This document shows positions 41,002-50,754 of a stretch of 64,000 nt of DNA, piece by piece. The translations under genes and the position numbers were made by a program. The stretch is from an uncultured Eubacteriales bacterium (GTDB lineage Bacteria; Bacillota; Clostridia; Oscillospirales; Acutalibacteraceae), in the NCBI GenBank assembly GCA_934546985.1, contig CAKTEE010000001.1:124001-188000 (forward strand), written 5' to 3'. How positions within the stretch are numbered: position 1 is the first letter of the stretch; the number at the start of each line of letters is the position of its first letter. The notes under the pieces were generated by a model. That model was given only the letters and a program-made list of their open reading frames with translations. It had not been told where the DNA came from and searched no databases.

Positions 41002-42438
41002 ATGGCTGACCAGAAAAAAATGGTTAATGAAATCACATCCATGGATGAAGATTTTGCAAAATGGTACACTGATATTGTGAAAAAAGCGGAGCTGGTTTCT
41101 TACACCGGCGTTAAGGGTTGTATGATTATTCGTCCCTATGCCGCGTCTCTTTGGGAGAATATCCGCAATGATTTGGATGCTCGCTTCAAAGCGCTGGGGC
41201 ATGAAAATGTTATGATGCCCTTGCTGATTCCAGAAAGTTTGCTTCAAAAAGAAAAAGACCATGTTGAAGGTTTTGCTCCGGAAGTAGCATGGGTTACTCA
41301 CGGCGGTACAGAAAAACTGACCGAACGTCTTTGTATCCGCCCAACATCTGAAACTTTATTTTGCGAACATTTTGCAGAGATTGTGCAATCCTACCGTGAT
41401 TTACCGAAGCTGTACAACCAGTGGTGTAATGTAATGCGATGGGAAAAAACAACCCGTCCATTTCTGCGTTCTGCTGAATTTCATTGGCAGGAGGGGCATA
41501 CCATTCATGAAACCGCGGAGGAAGCAGAAGCTGAAACCCAGCGTATGCTGAATGTATATGCCGATTTTTGCAGGGAAAGCCTTGCAATTCCTGTTGTGAA
41601 AGGTCGTAAGACTGATAAGGAAAGGTTTGCAGGTGCGGAGGCTACTTATACCATTGAGGCATTAATGCATGATGGCAAGGCGCTCCAGAGCGGTACCAGC
41701 CACTATTTTGGGGATGGTTTCTCCCGTGCATTTGGCGTTCAGTTCACGGGACGTGATAATACATTGCAATATCCTTATCAAACTTCATGGGGAATGTCCA
41801 CACGTATTATCGGAGCGATTATTATGACGCATGGTGATGATAATGGGCTTGTCCTTCCGCCTGCCGTTGCACCTATACAGGTGATTATTTTGCCGATTGC
41901 ACAGCATAAACCGGGCGTATTGGAAAAAGCGGCGGAACTGAAAGCGCGCTTATCTGCTGTTTGCCGTGTTAAGGTGGATGACAGTGATAATTCCGCCGGA
42001 TGGAAGTTTGCAGAGTATGAGATGAAGGGTGTTCCTCTGCGTTTAGAAATTGGCCCGAAGGATATTGAAAAGAATCAGTGCGTCATTGTTCGCCGTGATA
42101 ACAGGGAGAAAATTTTTGTTTCACTGGATGAACTGGAAGCTAAAATTCCGGAACTTCTGTGCGCTGTTCATGACGGACTGTATCAGAAAGCTTTGGAACG
42201 CAGGGAAAATATGACTTATGCTGTTCAAACTATGGAAGAATTGAAAGATACTGCGGATAACAAGCCTGGTTTTATCAAAGCAATGTGGTGCGGGGAACTT
42301 GCCTGTGAGGAAAAACTGAAAGAAGACGCAGGCGTTACTTCCCGCTGTATGCCCTTTGAGCAGGAGCATTTGTCTGATACTTGTGTTTGCTGCGGAAAAC
42401 CTGCCAAGGCAATGGTTTATTGGGGTAAGGCTTATTAA
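41002..42438 (+). CDS. proS: Prolyl-tRNA synthetase, archaeal/eukaryote-type (ProS type 3)
   Basis: Charges tRNA-Pro with proline. The 478-residue enzyme is the short class II form without the bacterial insertion/editing domain. Motif 2 is NQWCNVMRWEKTTRPFLRS read across residues about 138-156, and motif 3 includes YPYQTSWGMSTRIIGAII. The C-terminal zinc-like domain ends with CVCCGKPAKAMVYWGKAY. GGTGGGAGAAG precedes ATG 41002. This type occurs in many Clostridia. Confidence 0.95.
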   Translation: MADQKKMVNEITSMDEDFAKWYTDIVKKAELVSYTGVKGCMIIRPYAASLWENIRNDLDARFKALGHENVMMPLLIPESLLQKEKDHVEGFAPEVAWVTHGGTEKLTERLCIRPTSETLFCEHFAEIVQSYRDLPKLYNQWCNVMRWEKTTRPFLRSAEFHWQEGHTIHETAEEAEAETQRMLNVYADFCRESLAIPVVKGRKTDKERFAGAEATYTIEALMHDGKALQSGTSHYFGDGFSRAFGVQFTGRDNTLQYPYQTSWGMSTRIIGAIIMTHGDDNGLVLPPAVAPIQVIILPIAQHKPGVLEKAAELKARLSAVCRVKVDDSDNSAGWKFAEYEMKGVPLRLEIGPKDIEKNQCVIVRRDNREKIFVSLDELEAKIPELLCAVHDGLYQKALERRENMTYAVQTMEELKDTADNKPGFIKAMWCGELACEEKLKEDAGVTSRCMPFEQEHLSDTCVCCGKPAKAMVYWGKAY

Positions 42439-42462
42439 TTTTCGGAATATTTGTTTTACATG

Positions 42463-42498
42463 CAGGGTTGCTGATGATTATCAGTAGCCCTGTTTTTT
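42463..42498 (+). terminator. Intrinsic terminator after proS
   Basis: A 13-bp stem with two G-U pairs (42463-42475 and 42480-42492), a 4-nt loop and six T. Confidence 0.88.
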
Positions 42499-43123
42499 AT
42501 AAAATACGAAAAATTTAATTTTTCCACAGATAGGTAGATGAATAGTATAAATCAAATGTTTTTGTAAGAAGGTCATATAAAAATTCAAATAAGCAAAGTA
42601 TTATTATAGCTTCAGGTTGATTAAAACAAAATCGACCCAAGATACTCCAATACAGAGCGATTTCATTACAGCCTGTATGTGGGGTGTTAGTTATACTATA
42701 TACATTGAAGCAATCGTTCCGTTTCTTAAATTACGGCTTGTTGAGATATAATAATTGCTTGAATGATTGGCAAAAGTTCCGGACAAATTGAAAAGCGAAA
42801 TGTATTTTCTGACATTTGAATTGCACCTCTGTGATGAGGAATCGTTTCATGCATAAAATTTGTGCTGACATTATTAGTTGCACAGGCATCTCCCATGTTA
42901 GTAAACATCCTTATTTCCGATTATAAAGAACTCTTAACCACGGTTTGTTCGTCAGAAAAAGTCTTGTAAATATAGTGTAATATGATATAATATATTGAAT
43001 TAGTGGACCCCTTTACAGACAGCTATGAGGAAAGTATGCGAGAATTAGACTTAACCTATGTGATTGCAATTTATGCTTTGGGAATGCATAAAATAAACTT
43101 CTAAAATAAAGGTTGGTGAGGCA
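42499..43123. other. Gene-poor spacer between proS and the anchored protein gene
   Basis: Apart from the DUF305 remnant, the only element supported is a rightward promoter: TTGTAA (42964-42969), 16-nt spacer, TATAAT (42986-42991), for the downstream gene at 43124. The rest is AT-rich without recognisable coding. Confidence 0.45.
42726..42908 (-). pseudogene. Remnant of a DUF305 protein
   Basis: A 60-residue reading frame carries FMHETIPHHRGAIQMSENT, the Met/His-rich signature of DUF305 (copper-related or unknown) proteins, followed by ICPELLPIIQAIIISQQ. It then stops at 42726, well before the rest of the expected domain, and no continuation was found in another frame. No ribosome binding site was seen. 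It appears to be a decayed gene fragment. Confidence 0.6.
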
Positions 43124-43774
43124 GTGAAAAAATTTTTTACCGGCATTCATGATTGGATAAAAAATTATGGCTATGCCTATAAAGTAACAGCTATTGTCGT
43201 TGCTGTTATATTGGCAATTACAATTTATTTTATTGTCCATTATGCAACGCTTGTGCATCCTGATTATGTTGTAATTGTGACGACACAGGATGATAATCTG
43301 ATTGTATCCCAGCAAAATGCCCTGAAAACATGTTTGGAGGAATACGGAGAAGATTTAAATAATGACGGCAAAATCAGTGTGGAAGTTGTGTATGCTACAT
43401 TGTGGGGAAACCAGAATAATGCGCATGCTTATGCAGCAGAGAGAACACGGCTGTCTGCGGAAATATATGCTGACCGATGGGGCTTTGTTGTTTTTGATGC
43501 CGGCGCTTATGATTATATGCAGCAGTTTAAATTATTGCCGCAGGGTGAATATCAAAATGAATCTGGGTCTTTTACCGTATGGAACTGGAAAGGCAGTCAG
43601 CTTTATGCGGATGTGAATACTATTGCGGAAACAACAACGGATTTATATTTTGGTGTTAGAAATGTATCTGAAGACGCGTCTGATAAAGTGCGGCAGGCTG
43701 CCAAAAATGGAAAGGAACTGTTGGAGCGGATAATTTCCGGCAGCAAAACAAATCCGAGAAACAATGCAGAATAA
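43124..43774 (+). CDS. Hypothetical membrane-anchored protein
   Basis: A 216-residue protein not assigned to a family. One membrane helix (about residues 20-41, VTAIVVAVILAITIYFIVHY) is followed by an extracytoplasmic domain with NNDGKISVEVVYA, which resembles a Ca-binding DxNxDG loop (NDGK), and WGFVVFDAGAYDYM. Such proteins in Clostridia often sit with transport genes, but here the neighbour is ilvD. GTG 43124 has GGTGAGG upstream. Function unknown. Confidence 0.7.
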   Translation: MKKFFTGIHDWIKNYGYAYKVTAIVVAVILAITIYFIVHYATLVHPDYVVIVTTQDDNLIVSQQNALKTCLEEYGEDLNNDGKISVEVVYATLWGNQNNAHAYAAERTRLSAEIYADRWGFVVFDAGAYDYMQQFKLLPQGEYQNESGSFTVWNWKGSQLYADVNTIAETTTDLYFGVRNVSEDASDKVRQAAKNGKELLERIISGSKTNPRNNAE

Positions 43775-43804
43775 ATTTTTATTATGATACAGGAGATGTT
43801 TTTC

Positions 43805-45460
43805 ATGAGAAGCGATTTATTAAAAAAAGGCACGGCTCGTGCACCGCACAGATCCCTGCTCAATGCGCTTGGAATATCACCTGAGGAAATGAAACGGCCG
43901 TTTGTTGCTGTTGTCAACTCCAAGAGCGATTATATCCCAGGGCATCAGCACCTTGATATTATTGCTGATGCAGTAAAAGCAGGCATTCGCAATGCCGGCG
44001 GCGTACCGTTTGAGTTTAACACCATCGGTGTTTGTGATGGGTTGGCGATGAACCATGAGGGGATGAAGTATTCTCTGTGTTCTCGTGAATTAATTGCTGA
44101 TTCTATTGAAGTTATGCTTACGGCGCATCCTTTGGATGCCGTAGTATTTATTCCGAACTGCGATAAAATTGTTCCGGGTATGCTCATGGCGGCATGCCGC
44201 CTGAATCTGCCAAGCATTTTTGTCAGCGGCGGTCCTATGTCTGCCGGAAAATGCGGAGAAACCCGCATGGGACTTTCTGAAATGTTTGAGGCGGTAGGAA
44301 GTTATACTGCTGGAAAGATTACAAAAAAAGAACTGGAACAGATGGAAGAGGACGCATGTCCTACCTGCGGTTCCTGTTCCGGTATGTATACTGCAAATTC
44401 CATGAACTGCCTGACAGAAGCAATCGGCATGGCGTTGCCGGGCAATGGTACGATTCCGGCAGTTATGGCGGCACGTAAACGCCTTGCAAAAATGACCGGT
44501 GAACGGATTATGGAGCTTTTAAAGAATAATATCCGTCCATTGGATATTATAACGCCTGCTTCTATCCAAAACGCTATGCGGTGCGATATGGCTTTGGGCT
44601 GTTCTTCAAACACTATTTTACATCTGACTGCAATTGCCCATACTGCGGGTGCGGATATTGATTTACATATGATAGATGAAATGGGCAAGCAAACCCCTCA
44701 AATTTGTAAACTGAATCCGGCTGGAACCATTTTTATTCAGGATTTGAACGAACGCGGCGGCTTATCTGCAGTGATGAAGGAGTTGGACCGCGGCGGCCTG
44801 CTTAACAGGGATGTTCTTACTGTTGCCGGATTACTTTCCGACAGGTTTGCAAATGCGCCTGCACCTGATGGAACAGTGATTCATACACTGGAATTGCCTT
44901 ACAGCCAAGATGGCGGTATTGCCGTACTTTGGGGCAATCTTGCGGAAGAAGGCTGTGTAGTAAAAAAAGGTGCGGTATTGCCGGAAATGATGGAGCACTC
45001 CGGCCCTGCACGAGTTTTTAACAGCGAAGAAGATGCAACACAGGCAATCATTGACGGTAAAATTAAATCCGGCGATGTTGTTGTTATCCGATATGAAGGG
45101 CCAAAAGGCGGGCCCGGTATGCGTGAAATGTTAACTCCTACATCTACAATTGCGGGAATGGGGCTGGATACCAGTGTTGCTTTGCTGACAGACGGCCGTT
45201 TTTCCGGTGCAACCCGCGGCGCATCCATCGGCCATGTTTCACCGGAAGCTGCTGTTGGCGGAACCATTGCATTGGTGGAGGATGGGGATACGATTACGAT
45301 CAGTATTCCGCAGAGAAAAATACAGCTTGAAGTGCCTGACGATGTTTTAGCTTCTCGCCGTGCCGTATGGAGAGCGCCGGAAAAAGAGCTTTCCGGTTAT
45401 CTGAAACGTTATGCACAGCATGTAACTTCCGGTTCACGCGGCGCAGTGTTTGATGATTAA
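43805..45460 (+). CDS. ilvD: Dihydroxy-acid dehydratase
   Basis: Fe-S enzyme that makes the 2-keto acid precursors of valine, leucine and isoleucine. The 551-residue protein has PNCDKIVPGMLMAACRLNLP (cut at 20), CPTCGSCSGMYTANSMNCL with the cluster cysteines, the GPKGGPGMREML motif and the late DGRFSGATRGASIGHVSPEA segment. ATG 43805 has GGAG upstream. It stands alone, with no ilvBNC neighbours and no leader peptide or T-box seen. Confidence 0.96.
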   Translation: MRSDLLKKGTARAPHRSLLNALGISPEEMKRPFVAVVNSKSDYIPGHQHLDIIADAVKAGIRNAGGVPFEFNTIGVCDGLAMNHEGMKYSLCSRELIADSIEVMLTAHPLDAVVFIPNCDKIVPGMLMAACRLNLPSIFVSGGPMSAGKCGETRMGLSEMFEAVGSYTAGKITKKELEQMEEDACPTCGSCSGMYTANSMNCLTEAIGMALPGNGTIPAVMAARKRLAKMTGERIMELLKNNIRPLDIITPASIQNAMRCDMALGCSSNTILHLTAIAHTAGADIDLHMIDEMGKQTPQICKLNPAGTIFIQDLNERGGLSAVMKELDRGGLLNRDVLTVAGLLSDRFANAPAPDGTVIHTLELPYSQDGGIAVLWGNLAEEGCVVKKGAVLPEMMEHSGPARVFNSEEDATQAIIDGKIKSGDVVVIRYEGPKGGPGMREMLTPTSTIAGMGLDTSVALLTDGRFSGATRGASIGHVSPEAAVGGTIALVEDGDTITISIPQRKIQLEVPDDVLASRRAVWRAPEKELSGYLKRYAQHVTSGSRGAVFDD

Positions 45461-45532
45461 TGGATGAAACCTGATAGGAAGAAAAAAGGTCTATTTGCTA
45501 TTTAAGTCCACTCAACTCTCGGGTATGGATTT

Positions 45533-45553
45533 GGATTGTGGCTGACACAATCC
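45533..45553. repeat. Hairpin downstream of ilvD
   Basis: Perfect inverted repeat GGATTGTG-GCTGA-CACAATCC. A short T-run follows only after 18 nt, so it is a weak candidate terminator for ilvD. Confidence 0.4.
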
Positions 45554-45612
45554 GATGCTCGCTATTTTTGTGGACAATCAAGCCGCCCGGCAAATGGGAA
45601 TTTAATGTTCCT

Positions 45613-46128
45613 TTATGAGAAATTAATATCTATCTCATAACTATCATCAATAAACATAATATTGGCATTATGCTTTTTGGCACTTGTAAAAAATTGAGCA
45701 TTATCTTCTAAAACGCTTTCCATAGTACACCAATCATCATCTATACGATTTTCTACAGCACTTGCGTATTTTTTTATATTGTCAAAATGATTCTTAATAT
45801 AATTTTCGCTCATCACAAGGCAGTAGTATCTGATGTTATCAAGATATTCCTTTTCAAAATCCTTTTCCCAATCAAAAGGAATATATCCACCTTCAACAAC
45901 AAGATTCTGTTTATTTTCGATGGCGGTTTTTATCATTTCACGAATAATAGGCCACATATACGCTTCAAGTTCATTATCGTCTTCGGGGGTAAGTTTCGTG
46001 TAGCCGCTACGAATTAAACCCATTTTCAAATGGTCTATTGAAAAATAGGGATATTTATATTTTTCGAGTAATTTTTGAGCAAGTTCGGTTTTTCCTGTAT
46101 GCGATGCTCCTGTAATTAAAACAATCAT
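45613..46128 (-). CDS. P-loop NTPase/kinase of unknown substrate
   Basis: A 171-residue protein with Walker A GASHTGKTELAQKLL (residue 7 onward), the acidic FSIDHLKMGLIRSGY segment and NLVVEGGYIPFDW, a layout found in small-molecule kinases and zeta-toxin/Cpt-like P-loop proteins. No antitoxin gene is adjacent. Composition is more AT-rich than neighbouring ilvD, which suggests recent acquisition. GAGG lies 8 nt before ATG 46128. Confidence 0.72.
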   Translation of the reverse strand: MIVLITGASHTGKTELAQKLLEKYKYPYFSIDHLKMGLIRSGYTKLTPEDDNELEAYMWPIIREMIKTAIENKQNLVVEGGYIPFDWEKDFEKEYLDNIRYYCLVMSENYIKNHFDNIKKYASAVENRIDDDWCTMESVLEDNAQFFTSAKKHNANIMFIDDSYEIDINFS

Positions 46129-46282
46129 CTCTTATCCTCACAAATTCCAGTTTGCCAGTGTGTTTGGATGTATTATACATTGCCGCTACAGGAAACACAA
46201 GCATGAGTGCTGAAAAATGTTAATTCTGTAATAACATATATTTGAGTTTTCTCCTTATCTGGTTTTATTCATATTATAAATA

Positions 46283-46320
46283 AAAGTCCTTGCTCTGGTT
46301 TATACCGCAGCAAGGACTTT
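46283..46320. terminator. Intrinsic terminator between kinase and SOD genes
   Basis: Stem AAAGTCCTTGCT/AGCAAGGACTTT (46283-46294 and 46309-46320) with inner GGT/ACC pairs. It lies just downstream of the SOD stop on the minus strand and is followed there by TTATTTAT. Confidence 0.75.
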
Positions 46321-46326
46321 GTCTTA

Positions 46327-46944
46327 TCATTCGCAGTAACGTTGTGTAACAATATCCCAGTTAATCAGGTTAAACCAGTTTTCAATATAATCCGCACGCA
46401 TATTTTTATATTTCAGGTAATAAGCATGTTCCCATACATCTATTGTCAGGATTGGCTGGAGGTTTTTTGTCAATGGAGTGTCCTGATTTGGGGTATTAAT
46501 AATTTTCAGACTTTTGCGGTGTCCAACAGCAAGCCATGCATAACCGGAGCCAAATTGATTGACGGCGGCTTGGGAAAAAGATTCTTTAAAATTTTCCCAG
46601 CTGCCAAAGTATGTACAAAGTTCTTTGTAAAAAATTTCCGGAATCCGTTGTTTTTCCGGCGGCCGCATGGATGCAAAATAAAGATTATGGTTATAGATGC
46701 CGCCAGCGTTGTGACGGACCGGCGTTTGAAGTTTGCCGGGCAAGGTGTGGCAGTTTGTAATCAGTTCTTCCAGAGTCCAGCTATGATATGTAGGGAATGG
46801 TTCCAGCGCCTCGTTTAATTTTTCAACATAAGTTTTCAAATGACGGTCATGGTGCAGATGCATGGTTTCTTCATCAATATATGGTTCCAAGGCGTTGTAG
46901 GCATAGGGCAAAGGCTGTAAAGTAAAAGGGTAGGTTTCAGTCAA
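46327..46944 (-). CDS. Fe/Mn superoxide dismutase
   Basis: Dismutates superoxide to hydrogen peroxide and oxygen. The 205-residue protein has the N-terminal ligand region MHLHHDRHLKTYVEKLN, NHNLYFASM, and the signature DVWEHAYYLKYKNMRADYI with Asp and His ligands, so all four metal ligands appear present. TTG 46944 is preferred because AAGGAG lies 9 nt before it, while ATG 46962 would overlap that site. The family sequence PLPYAYNALEPYID follows soon after. It is transcribed alone. Confidence 0.9.
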   Translation of the reverse strand: MTETYPFTLQPLPYAYNALEPYIDEETMHLHHDRHLKTYVEKLNEALEPFPTYHSWTLEELITNCHTLPGKLQTPVRHNAGGIYNHNLYFASMRPPEKQRIPEIFYKELCTYFGSWENFKESFSQAAVNQFGSGYAWLAVGHRKSLKIINTPNQDTPLTKNLQPILTIDVWEHAYYLKYKNMRADYIENWFNLINWDIVTQRYCE

Positions 46945-47253
46945 AAAGAACAGCTCCTTCATTTATGTTTTTAGCAGATTGCGGCATAGCGCTTGTGATA
47001 AAGATATATGATATATTTTTTATTCTGATGATATGAAGAAAATAGGATTAAAAATAAATGGTGCTGATAAAAAAATATGTGTTTGAGAAAATACTGGAAA
47101 ATTTTCTGAAACTAAAGAATATAATAAAAAATAATCTTCTTTTTCGGATTTGTGTACTCATTGGGAAATAACTTATAAATATACATTGCAAATGTAAGAT
47201 AAAGATTATATAATCAAATTATATAAATCGGGATTTACTGGAGAGTATTTTCA
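46945..47253. other. AT-rich spacer without recognisable elements
   Basis: About 300 nt of very AT-rich sequence upstream of the CPBP protease gene. No clear promoter pair, hairpin or coding remnant was recognised. Confidence 0.4.
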
Positions 47254-47976
47254 ATGAATAAGATAGATACAAAAGGACTTATATTAAGAATTTTTGCACC
47301 CACAATAGTTTTAAGTTTGAGCTATTTGTTATTGGGGAATTTTTGCAATATGCCGCATATACTGCTATTTTGTATTTTGGGAACTGCTATTTTGGTGCCA
47401 ATAGAGTTAGGCATAATTTTATCTGCAAGCAAAAGAGAAAACGGAATATATTCACTTAAAAGTGCATTTGTTGGGCAAGAAAAATTGCCACTATGGAAAA
47501 TACTAATAATTGCATTTGTTTTCTTTGGAGTGGCAGGATTGCTTTCGGCATTTGTTGTACCTTTAGAAAACCAGATTTTTACTCAAATGAGAGCTACTTT
47601 ACTTAATAATTTACCAATAGGTTTTGATTGGACAAATTATGAATATATGAAATCATTTTCAAAACCAATACTAGTATTGACTTGCATATATTATGGTATT
47701 TTTAATGTGTTAATTGCACCAATAACAGAAGAATTATTTTTTAGAGGATATTTAACTTCACACTATAAAAAGCAAAGCTCGTTTCTCCCAATACTTATAT
47801 CTGTTTTGTTTTCGCTTTATCATTTTTGGTTGCCTTTTAATAATGTATTTCGTATATTAGCATTTGCACCAGTTGCATATGTGGCATATAAGAAAAAGAA
47901 TTTGTATATAAGTATATGTTTTCATTGCTTATGCAACCTATTCTCGGTAGTTAGTTTTGTAATGGCGTTATTGTGA
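47254..47976 (+). CDS. CPBP family intramembrane glutamic endopeptidase (Abi/CAAX)
   Basis: A 240-residue membrane protein. After several membrane helices it carries motif 1 EELFFRGYL (about residue 163), motif 2 with FSLYHFWLPF and motif 3 FHCLCNLFS, the Glu and His residues of the CPBP/type II CAAX protease active site. Such proteins process prenylated proteins or bacteriocin-related peptides, but the target here is unknown. Its DNA is AT-rich, unlike flanking genes, consistent with acquisition. Confidence 0.85.
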   Translation: MNKIDTKGLILRIFAPTIVLSLSYLLLGNFCNMPHILLFCILGTAILVPIELGIILSASKRENGIYSLKSAFVGQEKLPLWKILIIAFVFFGVAGLLSAFVVPLENQIFTQMRATLLNNLPIGFDWTNYEYMKSFSKPILVLTCIYYGIFNVLIAPITEELFFRGYLTSHYKKQSSFLPILISVLFSLYHFWLPFNNVFRILAFAPVAYVAYKKKNLYISICFHCLCNLFSVVSFVMALL

Positions 47977-48293
47977 TAAATTCCTGTTTATAGAGCGATT
48001 AATTACTGCAGATGATGTGATTTGTTATACGTTATGTTTTAGAATTTATTCATTGCAAACACATTTCCGAAAAGGGAGAAAATAATATAACTTTTGAATG
48101 GGAGAAGTGCCAAAAACTCAACAGATAATAACCTGCTTTTTTCGCCAAAAATTTTCATTTTATCCCTTGTATGAAACTGCATTCAGCCTATGATACCTGT
48201 TATAATATACATATCAGGCAATTAGTAAAATTTGTCTGTATGGTTGATGTGCGTTTGACCCATGAAAAGATACTGCAATGGAAGGTATTTGTA
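47977..48293. promoter_or_regulatory. Spacer with a probable promoter for the DUF1963 gene
   Basis: -35 TTGTAT (48167-48172), 16-nt spacer and -10 TATGAT (48189-48194), about 100 nt before ATG 48294. The rest of the 317-nt spacer shows no other element. Confidence 0.4.
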
Positions 48294-49136
48294 ATGGATT
48301 ATTTTGAAATTTTTGAGAAAATTAAACTGAATTCAATTCCGGTAACCTTTGATAGTTCGAAACAGGGAATTGTGGGGAAAGGAATGTCTAAGTTTGGCGG
48401 CAAGCCAGACTTACCTGAAGATTTTCAATGGTATTACTATACGGGGAAATCTTATTTTACGGAGTGTACCGCACATCGTCCACTAAGCTTTTTGGCACAG
48501 ATTAATTGCGAGGAAATCAAGGAATACGATATTGACAGAAGGCTGCCTGAATACGGTATGCTTTATTTTTTCTATGATATAGAAAGCATGGCACTGGGGC
48601 AGGATTTACAGGATCGGGGAAGTGCGCGCGTATATTATTTTTGCGGGAATGTTTCTGAACTGAAACAAACAGATTTTCCGGAGGATTTGCGCGAGGCGCT
48701 CCGTTTGCCGGAGGCAAGGCTTTGTTTTTCCCATAAATATGATTTGCCGGATTGTGAAGAATATGATCCAGAACATTATATGGATCTTTGGGAAGAATAT
48801 CAGGCAGATTTGGAAAGCGCCGGTTATGTTCAGGATAATGATATTACTAAGCTGTTAGGATATGCAGATACCATTCAGGGAGATATGACTCGGCATTGTG
48901 AGGAAATATATGCACGGCTGGCTTTATCTAAAGGTCAAAATGCAGGCACATTTTCTTCAAAAGATTTTTACAGGGAAGCCGGTAAATGGAAACTACTGTT
49001 CCAGTTGGATTCTGTTTCGTTAGATCAATTGAATTTAACTTTTGGTGACAGCGGAAAAATTTACTATTTTATCCGCGAAGATGATTTATGGAAAAAGGAT
49101 TTCAGCAAAGTCTGGTTAGTATTTCAGCGTGGTTGA
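48294..49136 (+). CDS. DUF1963 (YwqG-like) protein
   Basis: A 280-residue cytoplasmic protein with the DUF1963 pattern: KFGGKPDLPEDFQW near residue 35, RPLSFLAQINCEEI, YGMLYFFYDIES, a central LLGYADTIQGDM and the final LLFQLDSVSLDQLNLTFGDSGKIYYFIREDDL region. The function is unknown; relatives occur widely in Firmicutes, sometimes in WXG100-type loci, but no such locus is seen here. ATG 48294 has GGAAGG 8 nt upstream. Confidence 0.88.
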   Translation: MDYFEIFEKIKLNSIPVTFDSSKQGIVGKGMSKFGGKPDLPEDFQWYYYTGKSYFTECTAHRPLSFLAQINCEEIKEYDIDRRLPEYGMLYFFYDIESMALGQDLQDRGSARVYYFCGNVSELKQTDFPEDLREALRLPEARLCFSHKYDLPDCEEYDPEHYMDLWEEYQADLESAGYVQDNDITKLLGYADTIQGDMTRHCEEIYARLALSKGQNAGTFSSKDFYREAGKWKLLFQLDSVSLDQLNLTFGDSGKIYYFIREDDLWKKDFSKVWLVFQRG

Positions 49137-49158
49137 TTTTGTTACATAAATTTTGTTG

Positions 49159-49192
49159 AAAGCACAGAAACATTTTGTTTCTGTGCTTTTTT
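49159..49192 (+). terminator. Intrinsic terminator after the DUF1963 gene
   Basis: Perfect 13-bp stem AAAGCACAGAAAC/GTTTCTGTGCTTT (49159-49171 and 49177-49189) with a 5-nt loop and a T-run. Confidence 0.9.
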
Positions 49193-49364
49193 AATCGTTT
49201 GAGAAAGTAACTTGAGTAAAGTTGATGATAATATTAAAATTGTATTGTGCCGAATGAAGCCAAAATAAAACGACGGACAAAAACAATAAAAAAGTTGACA
49301 AAATTATACAAATAATCACAGCAATGAGATGTCTTTTAGAAACAAAAGTATTTGCTTTCGTCAT
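49191..49364 (-). CDS. Possible small single-helix membrane protein
   Basis: A 57-residue frame with one strong predicted membrane helix (LIAVIICIILSTFLLFLSVVLFWL cut: about residues 12-35) after a short basic start MTKANTFVSKRH. The AAAGAGAT upstream is too close to the ATG, and the stop abuts the DUF1963 terminator. AT-rich sequence can mimic such helices, so it may not be a gene. Otherwise nothing is seen between 49193 and 49600. Confidence 0.25.
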   Translation of the reverse strand: MTKANTFVSKRHLIAVIICIILSTFLLFLSVVLFWLHSAQYNFNIIINFTQVTFSND

Positions 49365-49600
49365 ATCTCTTTGATAAAATATTATATTGAAAGAAAAAAT
49401 AATATTTTTGTTACACTTTTTTGTCAGATTCGTTAAAATTTTCGCATCTTTATCAAAGATGCAGGAAAGTATACAGGTTTTGACAAGGGACAAAGTATAT
49501 TTTTAAAATCAATTTAATATGCCAACTAGTATATAAGCTAAAAATACGGATTGAATGTAATGTATGTTATAAAATGATTGATAGGGCAAAGGAGATGTTT

Positions 49601-50725
49601 TTGCTGGATTTTCAATTTTATATGCCTGTTAAGGTAGTCAGCGGTTTTCAGTCGGTAATGAAAAATAAAGCGTTGTTTAAAACATACGGTAAATCGGCTT
49701 TGATTGTCACCGGCGGGAGTTCAGCAGAAAAAAGCGGGGCGCTGAAAGATGTCTGTACTGCTTTTGAAAAAGAAGGTATTGATTATTCTGTGTTTGACCG
49801 TGTTGGACCTAACCCTTTGGTTTCTGTATGTTATGACGCTGGAGCGGCTGCAAGGGAACACAAGGCGGCGTTTATCGTGGGTATAGGCGGCGGTTCACCG
49901 CTGGATGCTGCCAAAGCGGCGGCAGTTTTTGCGGCAAATCCACAAATGAAGCCCCAAGACATCTTTGAAAGGAATAATATATCGGAACCTCTGCCTCTAA
50001 TATTGATTGGAACTACTGCCGGAACAGGCTCAGAGGTAACGGCGGTTAGTGTGCTTACAATAGATGAGACAGGAAGGAAACGCAGTATAACTGATCCGCG
50101 CTGTTATGCGCGGCTTTCCTTTGCAGATCCGCGGTATACTTTTTCCATGCCGTTGGATGTTACAATTTCTACAGCTTTAGATGCATTGTCCCACGCAACG
50201 GAGGGTTGGTTTTCCCCAGTATGCACAGATGTTTCCGCACTTTTTTCAGAGAAAGCTGTCCGTCTGGTGTGGGAGGGTTTGTCTGACATATATTATAACA
50301 GAAAGCTGCCGGATGAAACGATGCGTGAAAAATTATATTATGGTTCGCTGTATGCAGGTATGGTGCTGAACTGTATGGGGACAGCATTTCCCCATCCAAT
50401 GGGGTATGTCCTGACTGAAAAATATCATATTCCGCACGGACGTGCGTGCGCAAGTTTTTTACCTGCGTTGGTTTCACGTGCTGCGCTGTATTGTGAAGAT
50501 AAGTATCGTACATATTTTAACTGGCTGGATACAGATTTTGAGGAATTTCAAAGGATAATATCGAAACTGTCCGATACAGACCATATACATATGACGCAGG
50601 AACAGGTTGATATTTATGGAGGCAGATGGGATAATCTGAAAAATTTTGCAAATACTCCGGGCGGTTTCAGCAAGGAACTTGCAGCAGAGTTATTGCAGAA
50701 ATTGTTTTTAAATCAGGAAAGATGA
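49601..50725 (+). CDS. Iron-containing alcohol dehydrogenase
   Basis: Group III NAD(P)-dependent alcohol dehydrogenase. The 374-residue protein has the nucleotide-binding GIGGGSPLDAAKAAAV motif, GTTAGTGSEVTAVSV, and the metal-binding DALSHATEGWFS region with FPHPMGYVLTEKYHIPHGRA providing His ligands. The C-terminus is somewhat short and acidic. TTG 49601 is chosen because AAAGGAG lies 6 nt upstream; ATG 49595 abuts that site. Substrate, such as butanol, propanediol or another alcohol, is unknown. The next gene overlaps or follows closely. Confidence 0.88.
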   Translation: MLDFQFYMPVKVVSGFQSVMKNKALFKTYGKSALIVTGGSSAEKSGALKDVCTAFEKEGIDYSVFDRVGPNPLVSVCYDAGAAAREHKAAFIVGIGGGSPLDAAKAAAVFAANPQMKPQDIFERNNISEPLPLILIGTTAGTGSEVTAVSVLTIDETGRKRSITDPRCYARLSFADPRYTFSMPLDVTISTALDALSHATEGWFSPVCTDVSALFSEKAVRLVWEGLSDIYYNRKLPDETMREKLYYGSLYAGMVLNCMGTAFPHPMGYVLTEKYHIPHGRACASFLPALVSRAALYCEDKYRTYFNWLDTDFEEFQRIISKLSDTDHIHMTQEQVDIYGGRWDNLKNFANTPGGFSKELAAELLQKLFLNQER

Positions 50726-50754
50726 TATTATTTGAATATAGGGAGGCGCCAATC

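Noticed and set aside
45613..46128. Zeta-toxin of a toxin-antitoxin pair
   Set aside because: The P-loop and size would fit, but no antitoxin gene is adjacent and the key toxin motifs are not clear; annotated only as a P-loop kinase.
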